Part shown: one piece after another, positions 9,314-16,359 of the stretch
How the letters are laid out: each line of letters begins with the position of its first letter
Numbering within the stretch: the stretch's first letter is position 1
Source: a virus
DNA: 42,894 nucleotides
IMG/VR virus record: IMGVR_UViG_3300020477_000053
Coordinates: 1 to 42,894 of that record
Reading direction: 5' to 3' (one strand)
The notes under the pieces: model-generated
What the model was told of the DNA's origin: nothing
Seen by the model: only the letters and a program-made list of their open reading frames with translations
The model's database searches: none
Program-made: the position numbers and the translations under genes

Positions 9314-9573
9314 CAGGGATAGCAGAATCAATTTTGGCATTAGATGCTACCGCTCAAGTTTCCATACATGCAGAAGATGTGAATAAAATTACTTGGCATG
9401 ATGGCAACCCAAATGGAATTACTGCCGAACAAATTGCAGAAAAGCAAGCAGAATTAATTATTCAAGCAAAATCTGATGCTACTGCAAAAGCTGATAGATT
9501 AGTTTCTGTCAAATCGAAATTAGAAGCACTTGGCTTAACTACAGAAGAAGTTAAGGATGCTTTTGGGTTATGA
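9310..9573 (+). CDS. Small helical fibre-associated protein
   Basis: An 87-residue protein starting at an ATG that overlaps the previous stop, with an ATAGGAG ribosome site. A short beta N-terminal part (WHDGNPNGITAEQ) leads into a long helix ending KSKLEALGLTTEEVKDAFGL. The same C-terminal pattern (SKLAALGLSEEEISAAFGI) ends the product of 14541-14822, which closes the fibre array. Such helix tails are common in small proteins encoded beside phage fibres and may help assembly, or the protein may itself be a small virion component. The function is inferred only from position. Confidence 0.65.
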   Translation: MTGIAESILALDATAQVSIHAEDVNKITWHDGNPNGITAEQIAEKQAELIIQAKSDATAKADRLVSVKSKLEALGLTTEEVKDAFGL

Positions 9574-10250
9574 GCACGGTTAAAACAGACGCTATAGAAA
9601 CCCGCGCAGGTGGAACGTCTGTACTGACCATTGGTACGGCTACGCAGACTATTAAGCTGCCTGGTGGATCTCCAGGCGCTGATAAAGTATTAACGAGTAA
9701 TGCTACTGGTGAGGCTTCTTGGGTTGCTACAGCTGGTGGATTGTCCCGTATGGATACATGGATGATGGATACGGACATGAACATAACTAGCGACACTATT
9801 ACCTTGATTGACGATTTTACTCATTCTAGCGATTCTGCATACGATAATTACATGATAAAAAATGTTGGGGCCGCTTTCGCCGCCCCTTCATCGGGAGTAT
9901 TTACTTTCCCAGAGACTGGAACATGGCAAGCATCTCTTACGACATATACTTACGCACATAATGGTTACTATACACAACTTAGAATATGGGTTGATGTAAC
10001 AGCAGATAATGGTTCAAACTGGTATACAAACGCTATAGCTAGCAACGAGGTTGCAAACGCCTCTTATGGAGGCAGTCGAGTTACGTCCGCTCCATTGAAT
10101 ATTAGTGATCTCAGTAATGATAAGGTAAGGTTTCAAACAAGGCGGCATTACGCTGATGCAGGGTATATATACATAATGGCCCCCGGAAATACGTCTTCGA
10201 CTGGAGATGCAGCTATAGGGACTTTCGTAACATTCACTAAATTGGCGTAG
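9570..10250 (+). CDS. Fibre/adhesin paralog with C1q-like tip
   Basis: A 226-residue array member. It begins MSTVKTDAIETRAGG, like its paralogs, and has the shared hinge (KVLTSNATGEASWVATAGG). The C-terminal domain is different from its neighbours: YMIKNVGAAFAAPSSGVFTFPETGTW, then TQLRIWVDVTAD, and a final FVTFTKLA. This strand pattern is that of C1q/TNF-like jelly-roll tips, which trimerise at the ends of fibres. ATGA overlap with the previous gene. Likely a receptor-binding tip. Confidence 0.7.
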   Translation: MSTVKTDAIETRAGGTSVLTIGTATQTIKLPGGSPGADKVLTSNATGEASWVATAGGLSRMDTWMMDTDMNITSDTITLIDDFTHSSDSAYDNYMIKNVGAAFAAPSSGVFTFPETGTWQASLTTYTYAHNGYYTQLRIWVDVTADNGSNWYTNAIASNEVANASYGGSRVTSAPLNISDLSNDKVRFQTRRHYADAGYIYIMAPGNTSSTGDAAIGTFVTFTKLA

Positions 10251-10259
10251 GAGACAAGC

Positions 10260-10433
10260 ATGGTTACGCGAGAAGAATATGATGCTAGCCCTCAGGGGAA
10301 ACGGTATAAGGAATATCCGGCATTAGAGGATTTAATAGTAGCACTTTGGGAAGGTGTTGTTGAAGAAAGAATGGCAGCAGTTACTAAACTAGAGGCGAAA
10401 AGACAGGCTGTCAAACTTAAATATCCCAAGTGA
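10260..10433 (+). CDS. Small tail-fibre-assembly-like protein
   Basis: A 57-residue gene. It begins MVTREEYDASPQGKRYKEYP and ends VKLKYPK. The pattern of a short N-terminus, a YPALEDLIVALWEG-type helix and a terminal KxKYPK is typical of small proteins encoded next to phage tail-fibre genes and often annotated as fibre-associated or assembly helpers. A GGAGACAAGC ribosome site precedes the ATG, nine bases after the previous stop. The final AAGTGA overlaps the GTG of the next small gene. Confidence 0.65.
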   Translation: MVTREEYDASPQGKRYKEYPALEDLIVALWEGVVEERMAAVTKLEAKRQAVKLKYPK

Positions 10434-10594
10434 GTTTTATCGTTGGGATTGCGCGAATAGCGCATTGGTTTTTAATACCGTTCTTGGTGGTATGGATGAC
10501 AATAGCACCGAACGACATGCTGCCTAAGTGTTTATCGGATGCTAAGGCACAAATAGCAGAACAATTTAGAGGAAGTTACTTTGGCACTAACTAA
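10430..10594 (+). CDS. 54-residue single-span membrane protein
   Basis: A GTG start overlaps the previous stop (GTGA) and opens a 54-codon frame that fills an otherwise empty gap. One hydrophobic segment (about residues 9-27, AHWFLIPFLVVWMTIA) is followed by a charged C-terminal tail (LPKCLSDAKAQIAEQFRG). The end overlaps the start of the next fibre gene by 14 bases. Size and topology fit a small holin-like or accessory membrane protein, though its place inside the fibre array is unusual. Lack of other coding in the gap and the tight overlaps support it being real. Confidence 0.5.
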   Translation: MSFIVGIARIAHWFLIPFLVVWMTIAPNDMLPKCLSDAKAQIAEQFRGSYFGTN

Positions 10595-11297
10595 AATTGA
10601 AGCATCAAACATAGCAGCAGGAGCTGTAGCATCTTCTGGGTTTTTAGGTGTTGTAACTTATACTGCCAGCGGTACTTATACACCTCGTGCTACTACGAAT
10701 GGCACCGCGGGGAATGAAGGTAATGCAAATGTTACAAAGATTATTGTAGAAGTTCAAGGAGCAGGGGGAGGTGGTGGAGGTTCAGGCTCGGGAGGTTGGG
10801 GTGCTGGTGCGGGTGGCGGTGGCTACGCAAGAGCATATAGAGATTTAACGAATATCGACAAATGCACTATTACTGTAGGTGACGGTGGAACTGTTGGTAA
10901 TAATGCTAGTGGCGGTGCAGGCGGATTATCGAAAATAGAAAAAGCGGCTTCTGGTGGTGGTTCTGGTACTTTTGCTGATGTTGTAGGAAATGGAGGAGCA
11001 TTTGGAGTTTATGATGCTGGTGATGGTGGGGTTGGTGGAACTGGAACGGGAGGCTTCATCAACATAACTGGTGGTTCTGGTAAGCCTAATCGCATGGGAC
11101 TAACTACATTTAGTCACGGCGGAGGAACACCCTTCTCTGATGGGGGTATTGACCCAACAATCGCTGTACAGAATCCACCCCCAAGCACCCCAGGATACGG
11201 TGGTGGAGGCAGTGGATCATCTAACTCAAGCGCAGGTTCTGGCGCATCTGGCGCAGAAGGTGCTGATGGAATCATTATAATCTACGAGTACGCATAA
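10581..11297 (+). CDS. Glycine-rich adhesin paralog 1 (TTG start)
   Basis: A 238-residue glycine-rich protein, first of four class A paralogs. The TTG at 10581 is chosen because it gives MALTKIEAS, matching MALTKVDKS of the next paralog, and an AGAGGAAG ribosome site lies five bases upstream. After the anchor module comes VTKIIVEVQGAGGGGGGSGS, then long Gly/Ala/Ser tracts and a final DGIIIIYEYA strand. Dense glycine tracts bounded by beta strands recall the polyglycine II sandwich of T-even-type adhesins such as S16 gp38; this is analogy, not shown homology. Likely the host-range tip. Confidence 0.7.
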   Translation: MALTKIEASNIAAGAVASSGFLGVVTYTASGTYTPRATTNGTAGNEGNANVTKIIVEVQGAGGGGGGSGSGGWGAGAGGGGYARAYRDLTNIDKCTITVGDGGTVGNNASGGAGGLSKIEKAASGGGSGTFADVVGNGGAFGVYDAGDGGVGGTGTGGFINITGGSGKPNRMGLTTFSHGGGTPFSDGGIDPTIAVQNPPPSTPGYGGGGSGSSNSSAGSGASGAEGADGIIIIYEYA

Positions 11298-11998
11298 TGG
11301 CATTAACTAAAGTAGACAAATCGTTATTAGAAACTACCTCCGGCACAGCGAGTGCATCGACCTTTCTAAGAGGTGATGGAACATGGTCTAGTGCTGCTGC
11401 TGGGTTTCATAAGGTAACTGTTTTTACGACTACAACCTCTGCTGGTGGTTATTCTCCTGATACGGGTGTAACTAAACTGATAGTAGAAGTGCAAGGCGCT
11501 GGCGGCGCAGGATGCAAATCGCAAACAAATACTACAAAAGCTACTTCAGCGGGTGGCGGTGGTTACGCGATGAAATCTTTGACTGTTACAAGTAGCGACA
11601 CTATGACCATTACGATTGGTTCTGGAGGCGCGGCACAAACAACAAATGATACGGCTGGAGCCGCTGGCGGTGATTCAAAGTTTACTTCTGTAACGGGTAC
11701 ATCATTTACTGAAGTTAAAGGTAATGGTGGAAATGGTGGTACTTTTACAGCATATGGTATGGTGTTAGGAGGAACAGCGTCAGGTGGTGATTTAGAAATT
11801 CCTGGAGGTACAGGTACCGGCGGTGGCATGGGTGAGTATGGCGGTGATTCCATGTTTGGTCGTGGCGGAGGGATAATGTGGACGGGACAGTTGACTTCTA
11901 ATATAGCAACTGGTTATGGATCAGGTGGCGGCGGCTCTTACCAATTAACCTCTGGGGCCGGTATGGACGGCGTTGTCATCGTGTGGGAGTATAAATAA
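11297..11998 (+). CDS. Glycine-rich adhesin paralog 2
   Basis: A 233-residue class A member. The ATG overlaps the previous stop (TAATG). Modules in order are anchor MALTKVDKSLLE, hinge STFLRGDGTWSSAAAGF, strand VTKLIVEVQGAGGAG, a glycine-rich head with GGGYAMKSL, and closing strand DGVVIVWEYK. The last 29 bases match the end of paralog 3 at 27 of 29 positions, a likely recombination seam. Probably a receptor-binding tip variant. Confidence 0.7.
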   Translation: MALTKVDKSLLETTSGTASASTFLRGDGTWSSAAAGFHKVTVFTTTTSAGGYSPDTGVTKLIVEVQGAGGAGCKSQTNTTKATSAGGGGYAMKSLTVTSSDTMTITIGSGGAAQTTNDTAGAAGGDSKFTSVTGTSFTEVKGNGGNGGTFTAYGMVLGGTASGGDLEIPGGTGTGGGMGEYGGDSMFGRGGGIMWTGQLTSNIATGYGSGGGGSYQLTSGAGMDGVVIVWEYK

Positions 11999-12000
11999 TG
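11972..12000 (+). repeat. 29-bp seam repeat, copy 1
   Basis: The end of glycine-rich paralog 2 plus the next start codon. It matches 13763-13791 at 27 of 29 positions, while the flanking coding sequence diverges. A shared 3' seam of this sort would let homologous recombination add, delete or swap adhesin genes. Confidence 0.7.
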
Positions 12001-12432
12001 AGTTATATAGGATCAGGACCACTTTACGGAAACTATCCCAGCGAAAGTATAACTGCGGATGGTTCTACTTCATACACACTAAGTCGAGCTCCTGTGAGTT
12101 TAGGAGGCATCATCGTTTGCTTGGATGGCGTTAAACAAAACTCAGCAGATGGTGCTTATGCAATCTCTGGAACTACACTAGACTTTGGCACTGCTGTAAC
12201 TGCGGGTATTGAGATAGAAGTGGTATATTTAGGCGTTCAAGCTAACAGTGTAGTGATTGATAAAACACTCGGTGCAGCAGATACAGATCAAGCAGCGATT
12301 ATCAGAACTAACTTTAACGATATTGACCAAAGTCTAAGCATCGCCTCAACAGATAACGGTGTTAGTGGAGGTCCGATAACAATCTCTGGGAGTGCTACTG
12401 TGACCGTATTGGGTAACTGGAGTATCGTATGA
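11998..12432 (+). CDS. Fibre linker protein, MSYIG type
   Basis: A 144-residue protein beginning MSYIGSGPLYGNYPSE, an N-terminus typical of T7-like fibre proteins in marine phages. Beta strands with a VCLDGVKQNSADGAYAISG segment lead to a helix-like AADTDQAAIIRTNFNDIDQS and a stalk end (TISGSATVTVLGNWSIV). It is probably related to the product of 8289-8735. ATG overlaps the previous stop; its stop overlaps the next start. May link an adhesin to the shaft. Confidence 0.65.
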   Translation: MSYIGSGPLYGNYPSESITADGSTSYTLSRAPVSLGGIIVCLDGVKQNSADGAYAISGTTLDFGTAVTAGIEIEVVYLGVQANSVVIDKTLGAADTDQAAIIRTNFNDIDQSLSIASTDNGVSGGPITISGSATVTVLGNWSIV

Positions 12433-13049
12433 GTAAGCTAAAAGTAGACCAAATTTCTAAAGCTACAGGTGCAGCGCCTGCTATTTTTACGTTGCCAGCG
12501 GCTGATGGAACGGCTGGACAATTAATGAAGACTGATGGTTCCGGTAATCTGGGGTTTGTTAGTTCTGCTGTAGGTGGAAAAATCGGACAAGTTGTTCAAA
12601 CTACAAAAACTGATTCTTGGTTGCAATCTACAACTGACCAAACGTACTACAATCCAACAGGTTTCTCAAGAACGATAACACCGGTGGCTACATCGAGCAA
12701 GATTTTAATTCTAGCTTGTTGTTCTTGGAGCGCAACAACCAGTTATGAAGTAGGTACAAAAATTACTAGAACAATAGGTGGTGTAGAAGAAGATATTTTA
12801 ATTGGTGATACAGCGGGAAGCAGAACAAGAACTTTTTTATCAGAAAGAAGTAATGGAGCGGCTGACTACGCAACAACAACTGTGATATTACTAGATAGTC
12901 CAAATACAACATCAGAAATTACATATAAACCTGTTGCCGCTACAGAATCTTCAGCAACTCTTTATTTAAATAGGCAACACAGTGATTCTGATTCTGCTGG
13001 AGAGTTTAGAGCAGCTTCAAATATCATTTGCGTAGAGGTGTTAGCATAA
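12429..13049 (+). CDS. Fibre/adhesin paralog, class B
   Basis: A 206-residue protein paralogous to the product of 8732-9313. The anchor MSKLKVDQISKATGA is followed by the shared hinge (GQLMKTDGSGNLGFVSSAVGG) and a beta-rich C-terminal domain with SSKILI, a DSPNTTS loop, YLNRQHSDSD and a terminal IICVEVLA strand. It starts with an ATGA overlap. The hinge is the same as in the glycine-rich class, so C-terminal domains appear to be exchanged on a common N-terminal module. Confidence 0.7.
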   Translation: MSKLKVDQISKATGAAPAIFTLPAADGTAGQLMKTDGSGNLGFVSSAVGGKIGQVVQTTKTDSWLQSTTDQTYYNPTGFSRTITPVATSSKILILACCSWSATTSYEVGTKITRTIGGVEEDILIGDTAGSRTRTFLSERSNGAADYATTTVILLDSPNTTSEITYKPVAATESSATLYLNRQHSDSDSAGEFRAASNIICVEVLA

Positions 13050-13789
13050 TGGCATCAACACTTATAGTAGATCAAATACAGAAGACAGGCGGATCGACAA
13101 CTGCCTTAACGCTTCCGACATCTAATGCATCGGCTGATGAGTTCTTGCAGAACAATGGTTCTGGAGTACTGAGTTGGGCAAGTGCTGCTGCTGGATTCAA
13201 TTCTGTTATAGTTTATACATCATCGACTAACTGGGTTAAATCAGCTAGGCCAGCAGGAATTACTAAGGTAATTGTTGAGGTGCAAGGAGGAGGTGGCGGT
13301 GGCGGTTATAGCGGTGCTTCCGATTATGCTGTCGCAGGATCTGGAGGCGGATACGCAAGAAAGTTTATAGATGTATCTTCGGTTACTCAAGCGTCTATTT
13401 CTGTTGGGCTAGGTGGCACAGCAGCGGGAACATCGTCTGTTGCTGGTGGTGATGGTGGGGATAGTTCTTGGGATGATACGTCTTATGGCGGGTCTTCAAC
13501 GGTAACTGGTGTTAAGGGTGTGGGTATATACGGCAACTTTTCTAGGTCTGCTGGTGGTACTGCGACAGGTGGTGATATTAATATTCCCGGAGGATCGGGT
13601 GATAATTGCTCTGCCAACTCCAGTATGCTTGCCGGAAGTTCTTTTTTGGGAACTCCCGGTCTCAATGGCAGGACAGGAGAAAGCGCGATACAGGCATCAT
13701 TTGGTTACGGTGCTGGTGGACCCGCTGGGTATTCAGTAACTTCTTTGGCCGGGATGCCTGGTGTTGTCATAGTATGGGAGTATAAATAA
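13049..13789 (+). CDS. Glycine-rich adhesin paralog 3
   Basis: A 246-residue class A member. The start is set at 13049 (MASTLIVDQIQ), where the ATG overlaps the previous stop and the N-terminus matches its paralogs, rather than at an upstream in-frame codon. The order is anchor, hinge DEFLQNNGSGVLSWASAAAGF, strand ITKVIVEVQGGGGGG, glycine-rich head with GGYARKF, and closing GVVIVWEYK. Its 3' end nearly repeats that of paralog 2. Confidence 0.7.
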   Translation: MASTLIVDQIQKTGGSTTALTLPTSNASADEFLQNNGSGVLSWASAAAGFNSVIVYTSSTNWVKSARPAGITKVIVEVQGGGGGGGYSGASDYAVAGSGGGYARKFIDVSSVTQASISVGLGGTAAGTSSVAGGDGGDSSWDDTSYGGSSTVTGVKGVGIYGNFSRSAGGTATGGDINIPGGSGDNCSANSSMLAGSSFLGTPGLNGRTGESAIQASFGYGAGGPAGYSVTSLAGMPGVVIVWEYK

Positions 13790-13791
13790 TG
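13763..13791 (+). repeat. 29-bp seam repeat, copy 2
   Basis: The end of glycine-rich paralog 3 plus the start codon of paralog 4. It differs from 11972-12000 at only two positions. Confidence 0.7.
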
Positions 13792-14532
13792 GGTAAATTA
13801 ATAGCAGCACAGATCGCAGCAAGCACCACAGACGATACATTTAACATACCAGCGAATGATGGTTCTGCTGGTGAATTCTTAAAAACAGACGGCAGTGGTG
13901 CATTATCCTTCGCTAGCGCAGCTGGTGGGTTTCATCAGATGGTCGTTAGATCAGTTACAGGATCCGCTACTTACTCACCAGCCGCAGGAGTGACTAAAAT
14001 TATTGTTGCCGTTCAAGGAGCGGGTGGCGGCGGTGGAGGGGGTCATAGCTCTGGATATGGTAGTGGGGGTTGCGCTGGTGGTTACGCATTAAAATTCTTA
14101 ACGGGTGTAGCATCTACAGATGTGATGACAGTTGTTGTAGGGGCCGGTGGTGCTGGTTATACAGGCGGTGGTAATGGCACGGCTGGAGGTGCATCACAAT
14201 TTGTTAGTGTATCTGGTGGATTACATCCATTTACTACCGTTGAGGGTTTAGGTGGTGGAGAAGGTAAATATAATGCTGACCCTGACTATGGTGGTGTGGC
14301 TTCTGGTGGAGATATCAATATAGATGGCATGCGAGGATCAGACAATAATGGTGGTAATTATCTTGGTGCGCCATCTATGTTAGGATTTGCTGGAGCAAGG
14401 ATTGGGACTGATGTAGGCGCGGCTAAACCAAGCACAGGTTATGGCTCAGGAGGAACTGGTGCGTATTCTATAACTAATGGTGTTGGTGAGCCTGGCCGAA
14501 ACGGTGTTGTAATTATCTGGGAATATAAATAG
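13789..14532 (+). CDS. Glycine-rich adhesin paralog 4
   Basis: A 247-residue class A member: anchor MGKLIAAQIAAST, hinge GEFLKTDGSGALSFASAAGGF, strand VTKIIVAVQGAGGGG, glycine-rich head with GGYALKFL, and closing NGVVIIWEYK. The ATG overlaps the previous stop. This is the last adhesin in the array, so the phage carries four glycine-rich tips with the same frame and clearly different head loops. Confidence 0.7.
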   Translation: MGKLIAAQIAASTTDDTFNIPANDGSAGEFLKTDGSGALSFASAAGGFHQMVVRSVTGSATYSPAAGVTKIIVAVQGAGGGGGGGHSSGYGSGGCAGGYALKFLTGVASTDVMTVVVGAGGAGYTGGGNGTAGGASQFVSVSGGLHPFTTVEGLGGGEGKYNADPDYGGVASGGDINIDGMRGSDNNGGNYLGAPSMLGFAGARIGTDVGAAKPSTGYGSGGTGAYSITNGVGEPGRNGVVIIWEYK

Positions 14533-14540
14533 GAGGCCAA

Positions 14541-14822
14541 ATGGCTAATTATGCAGTAGTAAAAAATGGTGTTGTAGAGAATGTGGTGGTATGGGATGGT
14601 GTTACAGAGTTCTCTGTGGAAGGTTCTGAGCTAATTGAAGCTACGGCTGATGCTCGTATTGGTGGATCATGGGATGGCAACGTATTCACGTTTGTTGAGC
14701 CGCCTGCCCCAGAACCTACAGCAGAGCAGGTTGCACATGCTGAAAATAAAGCCAGTGCTAAGTCTAAACTGGCGGCATTGGGACTGTCTGAAGAGGAAAT
14801 ATCAGCAGCTTTTGGTATCTAA
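14541..14822 (+). CDS. Fibre-array closing protein
   Basis: A 93-residue protein with a strong AGGAGG ribosome site. The N-terminal beta hairpin (YAVVKNGVVENVVVWDG) is a pattern found in many phage tail and fibre accessory proteins. A Pro-rich hinge (EPPAPEPT) leads to a helix ending SKLAALGLSEEEISAAFGI, shared with the product of 9310-9573. Probably a small fibre-associated virion or assembly protein. Confidence 0.7.
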   Translation: MANYAVVKNGVVENVVVWDGVTEFSVEGSELIEATADARIGGSWDGNVFTFVEPPAPEPTAEQVAHAENKASAKSKLAALGLSEEEISAAFGI

Positions 14823-15179
14823 ATGAGATACTTATTGGGAGCGTTACTGCTGTTATTGCCGTTTAGTTCCTCTGCGGAAAGTCCAACATTCTTTAGAACG
14901 GTAGCACCTATACAGGCATTATGCGTGATGGGAGGACCGCAACCTATCATAGAGGAATTACTTTCCAAGTATAATGAAAAGCCCGTGCATGCTTTGATGG
15001 TTACACCGACCATCCAGATGTATATTACAGAGAACTGTAATAACCCTAGCAGCACGCTTTTCTTACACAATAGTCGGGTTAATCAAACTTGTATATTCTG
15101 GTCAGCTAATGACTGTTTAAACACTATAGAAACAGAGAGTTTACCCGCAAAAACCCCTGAGGATAATACAGACACATGA
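14823..15179 (+). CDS. Exported cysteine-containing protein, unknown
   Basis: A 118-residue protein with a clear Sec-type signal peptide (MRYLLGALLLLLPFSSSAES, cleavage likely after SSSA). The mature part has four cysteines (in ALCVMGG, ENCNNP, QTCIFW and NDCLN) that could form two disulfides in the periplasm. The ATG follows the previous stop directly. It opens the membrane and lysis-like cassette. I do not recognise the family. A periplasmic role in lysis or in blocking superinfection are both possible. Confidence 0.65.
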   Translation: MRYLLGALLLLLPFSSSAESPTFFRTVAPIQALCVMGGPQPIIEELLSKYNEKPVHALMVTPTIQMYITENCNNPSSTLFLHNSRVNQTCIFWSANDCLNTIETESLPAKTPEDNTDT

Positions 15180-15364
15180 AACACTTGAAAGACAACAATA
15201 TGGGTTATTTTGAGCATCTAGGATTCGCTTTAAAGCTATCTGGACAGCTCGTAATTATGGCGGTAGTAGGCGTAATACACGCCGTATTTCCGTTTATTTT
15301 CGCTAATTCTGTATCTGCCGGCGTAAAAGCTATGGATACTAAACTCCAAGAATTAGCTGGATAA
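15176..15364 (+). CDS. Small membrane protein, DUF6356-like
   Basis: A 62-residue protein with the pattern YFEHLGFALKLSGQLVIMAV, then IHAVFPFIFANSVSAGV. The EHLG helix, a hydrophobic span and the HAxFPFxF motif resemble the DUF6356 family of short membrane proteins found in phages and bacteria. One or two membrane passes are possible. The start overlaps the previous stop. Function unknown; its position among membrane proteins makes a holin or holin-partner role worth considering. Confidence 0.6.
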   Translation: MKHLKDNNMGYFEHLGFALKLSGQLVIMAVVGVIHAVFPFIFANSVSAGVKAMDTKLQELAG

Positions 15365-15630
15365 TGGCAGAGAATAACGGCGGATGGCACCTGTCGAAAG
15401 GCCTAAGCGTATCGCACATCCTGTCAACTGCCGTTATTGCTATTGGTTTCTTCACGTATGTAACAGGGATTGAACAAGAAACCATGATAAATAAGATGTC
15501 AATAGAAAGTTTATCAGAGAGGATGGATAGAACTGATAAGAGACACACAGAAGAATTTGGGGAGATTAAAGAAATGCTAAAGCACTTGAGCGTAAAAATA
15601 GATCGTTTAGGAGTCAGACGTGATCAATGA
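15364..15630 (+). CDS. Membrane-anchored coiled-coil protein
   Basis: An 88-residue protein with one N-terminal membrane span (about 16-34, ILSTAVIAIGFFTYV) followed by a charged amphipathic helix (SIESLSERMDRTDKRHTEEF and on to KIDRLG), probably a coiled coil in the periplasm. This topology is shared with inner-membrane spanin subunits and XhlA-like lysis proteins. The gene overlaps its neighbours on both sides. A lysis function is inferred from topology and context only. Confidence 0.6.
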   Translation: MAENNGGWHLSKGLSVSHILSTAVIAIGFFTYVTGIEQETMINKMSIESLSERMDRTDKRHTEEFGEIKEMLKHLSVKIDRLGVRRDQ

Positions 15631-15932
15631 CCATTACCCCGACAGCGGCAAAGAAGATAGAGGAGATCCTGAGCGATTCAGAATGTTTAAGAATCGAAGT
15701 CAATGGCGGTGGTTGCAGTGGCTTCACGGTTGGCTTGTCCAAGACGTCTGGGAGAGAAAAAGACGACATGCTATTGAGCGAGAATACGGTTATAGACTCC
15801 ATCTCGGCGGGGTATTTAACGAACGCGACCCTAGACTGGATAAATGATCCTTTCTCGCCTACGTTCAAGTTTGACATCCCAAATACCAAATCTTGTGGAT
15901 GTGGCAATTCATTCCAATTGGAGGAAGCTTAA
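15627..15932 (+). CDS. A-type iron-sulfur cluster carrier (IscA/ErpA/HesB-like)
   Basis: A-type carriers accept Fe-S clusters from the scaffold and deliver them to apo-enzymes. All family marks are present in 101 residues: an N-terminal TPTAAKKIEEIL helix, LRIEVNGGGCSGF with Cys30, a beta-rich middle with SAGYLTNATLDWI in place of the usual YLxGxxIDY, and a C-terminal SCGCGNSF with Cys90 and Cys92. These correspond to the three conserved cluster cysteines of IscA. Length is normal for the family. The gene overlaps both neighbours, so it is integral to the late operon and not a host-flank artefact. It is an auxiliary metabolic gene in an unexpected place, between membrane/lysis-like genes. Confidence 0.9.
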   Translation: MTITPTAAKKIEEILSDSECLRIEVNGGGCSGFTVGLSKTSGREKDDMLLSENTVIDSISAGYLTNATLDWINDPFSPTFKFDIPNTKSCGCGNSFQLEEA

Positions 15933-16024
15933 TGGAATCATTAAAAAATTGGGTAAAGGAAAAACCTATTTATGCAGTAATTATACTCGCTGTATTAGTC
16001 TCTGTGGCCTACAACTTGTTCTAG
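15932..16024 (+). CDS. 30-residue membrane peptide
   Basis: The ATG overlaps the stop of the Fe-S carrier (TAATG) and opens a 30-codon frame: MESLKNWVKEKP followed by a single hydrophobic span IYAVIILAVLVSVAYNLF. GAGGAAG upstream is a fitting ribosome site. Most of it overlaps, in another frame, the N-terminal part of the candidate lipoprotein (15949-16359). Such nested membrane peptides are common in lysis cassettes. Supported by overlap, ribosome site and clear hydrophobicity, but very short. Confidence 0.5.
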   Translation: MESLKNWVKEKPIYAVIILAVLVSVAYNLF

Positions 16025-16359
16025 TAGGATGTACGAGCCTGAAGAAAGCAGCGTTGATAGGGGGCGGATCGTTGGGAGCGGGTGCGATTGCCTCGATTGC
16101 GACATCGGGGACTGCACCTGTGTTACTGGCCTCAGCGGGAGGTGCCTCTGTGACAAGTGTGGTTGCGGACGTGATGACACCATCGAAAGGAGGCAGCATG
16201 CATACAGCAGCTAGTTGTGCGCCAGATAATTTCTGGACGTTATTAGGATCTCTCGTAGAAATGGGAGGTTGGTTATTAATATTGGTAGTAGTTGCACCAA
16301 TGGTGCTCGGTTGGATCTTACCAGGTCCGTTAGAGAGGAAGAAAAAGAGTGAAAATTGA
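15949..16359 (+). CDS. Lipoprotein with C-terminal membrane anchor, candidate unimolecular spanin
   Basis: The open frame (available from 15844) contains a lipobox (LVGC) preceded by a hydrophobic stretch (ISLCGLQLVLVGC), then a Gly/Ala-rich middle (LIGGGSLGAGAIASIATSG), and a C-terminal span (WLLILVVVAPMVLGWIL) with a basic tail. An outer-membrane lipid anchor plus an inner-membrane C-terminal span is the plan of unimolecular spanins such as T1 gp11, and the length (about 136) is similar. I propose the TTG at 15949 as start because it gives a basic n-region (MGKGKTY) before the hydrophobic core; this is uncertain. A second in-frame ATG at 16198 has a better ribosome site (AAAGGAGGCAGC) and would make a separate 53-residue membrane protein. 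Confidence 0.5.
   Translation: MGKGKTYLCSNYTRCISLCGLQLVLVGCTSLKKAALIGGGSLGAGAIASIATSGTAPVLLASAGGASVTSVVADVMTPSKGGSMHTAASCAPDNFWTLLGSLVEMGGWLLILVVVAPMVLGWILPGPLERKKKSEN

Noticed and set aside
6992-14822. Diversity-generating retroelement as the source of adhesin variation
   Set aside because: No reverse transcriptase and no template/variable repeat pair with adenine-specific changes was found; the paralogs look recombinational.
15620-15847. A 75-residue plus-strand frame overlapping the Fe-S carrier
   Set aside because: The carrier frame has every family motif and coupled overlaps; this one is an Arg/Trp-rich out-of-frame reading.
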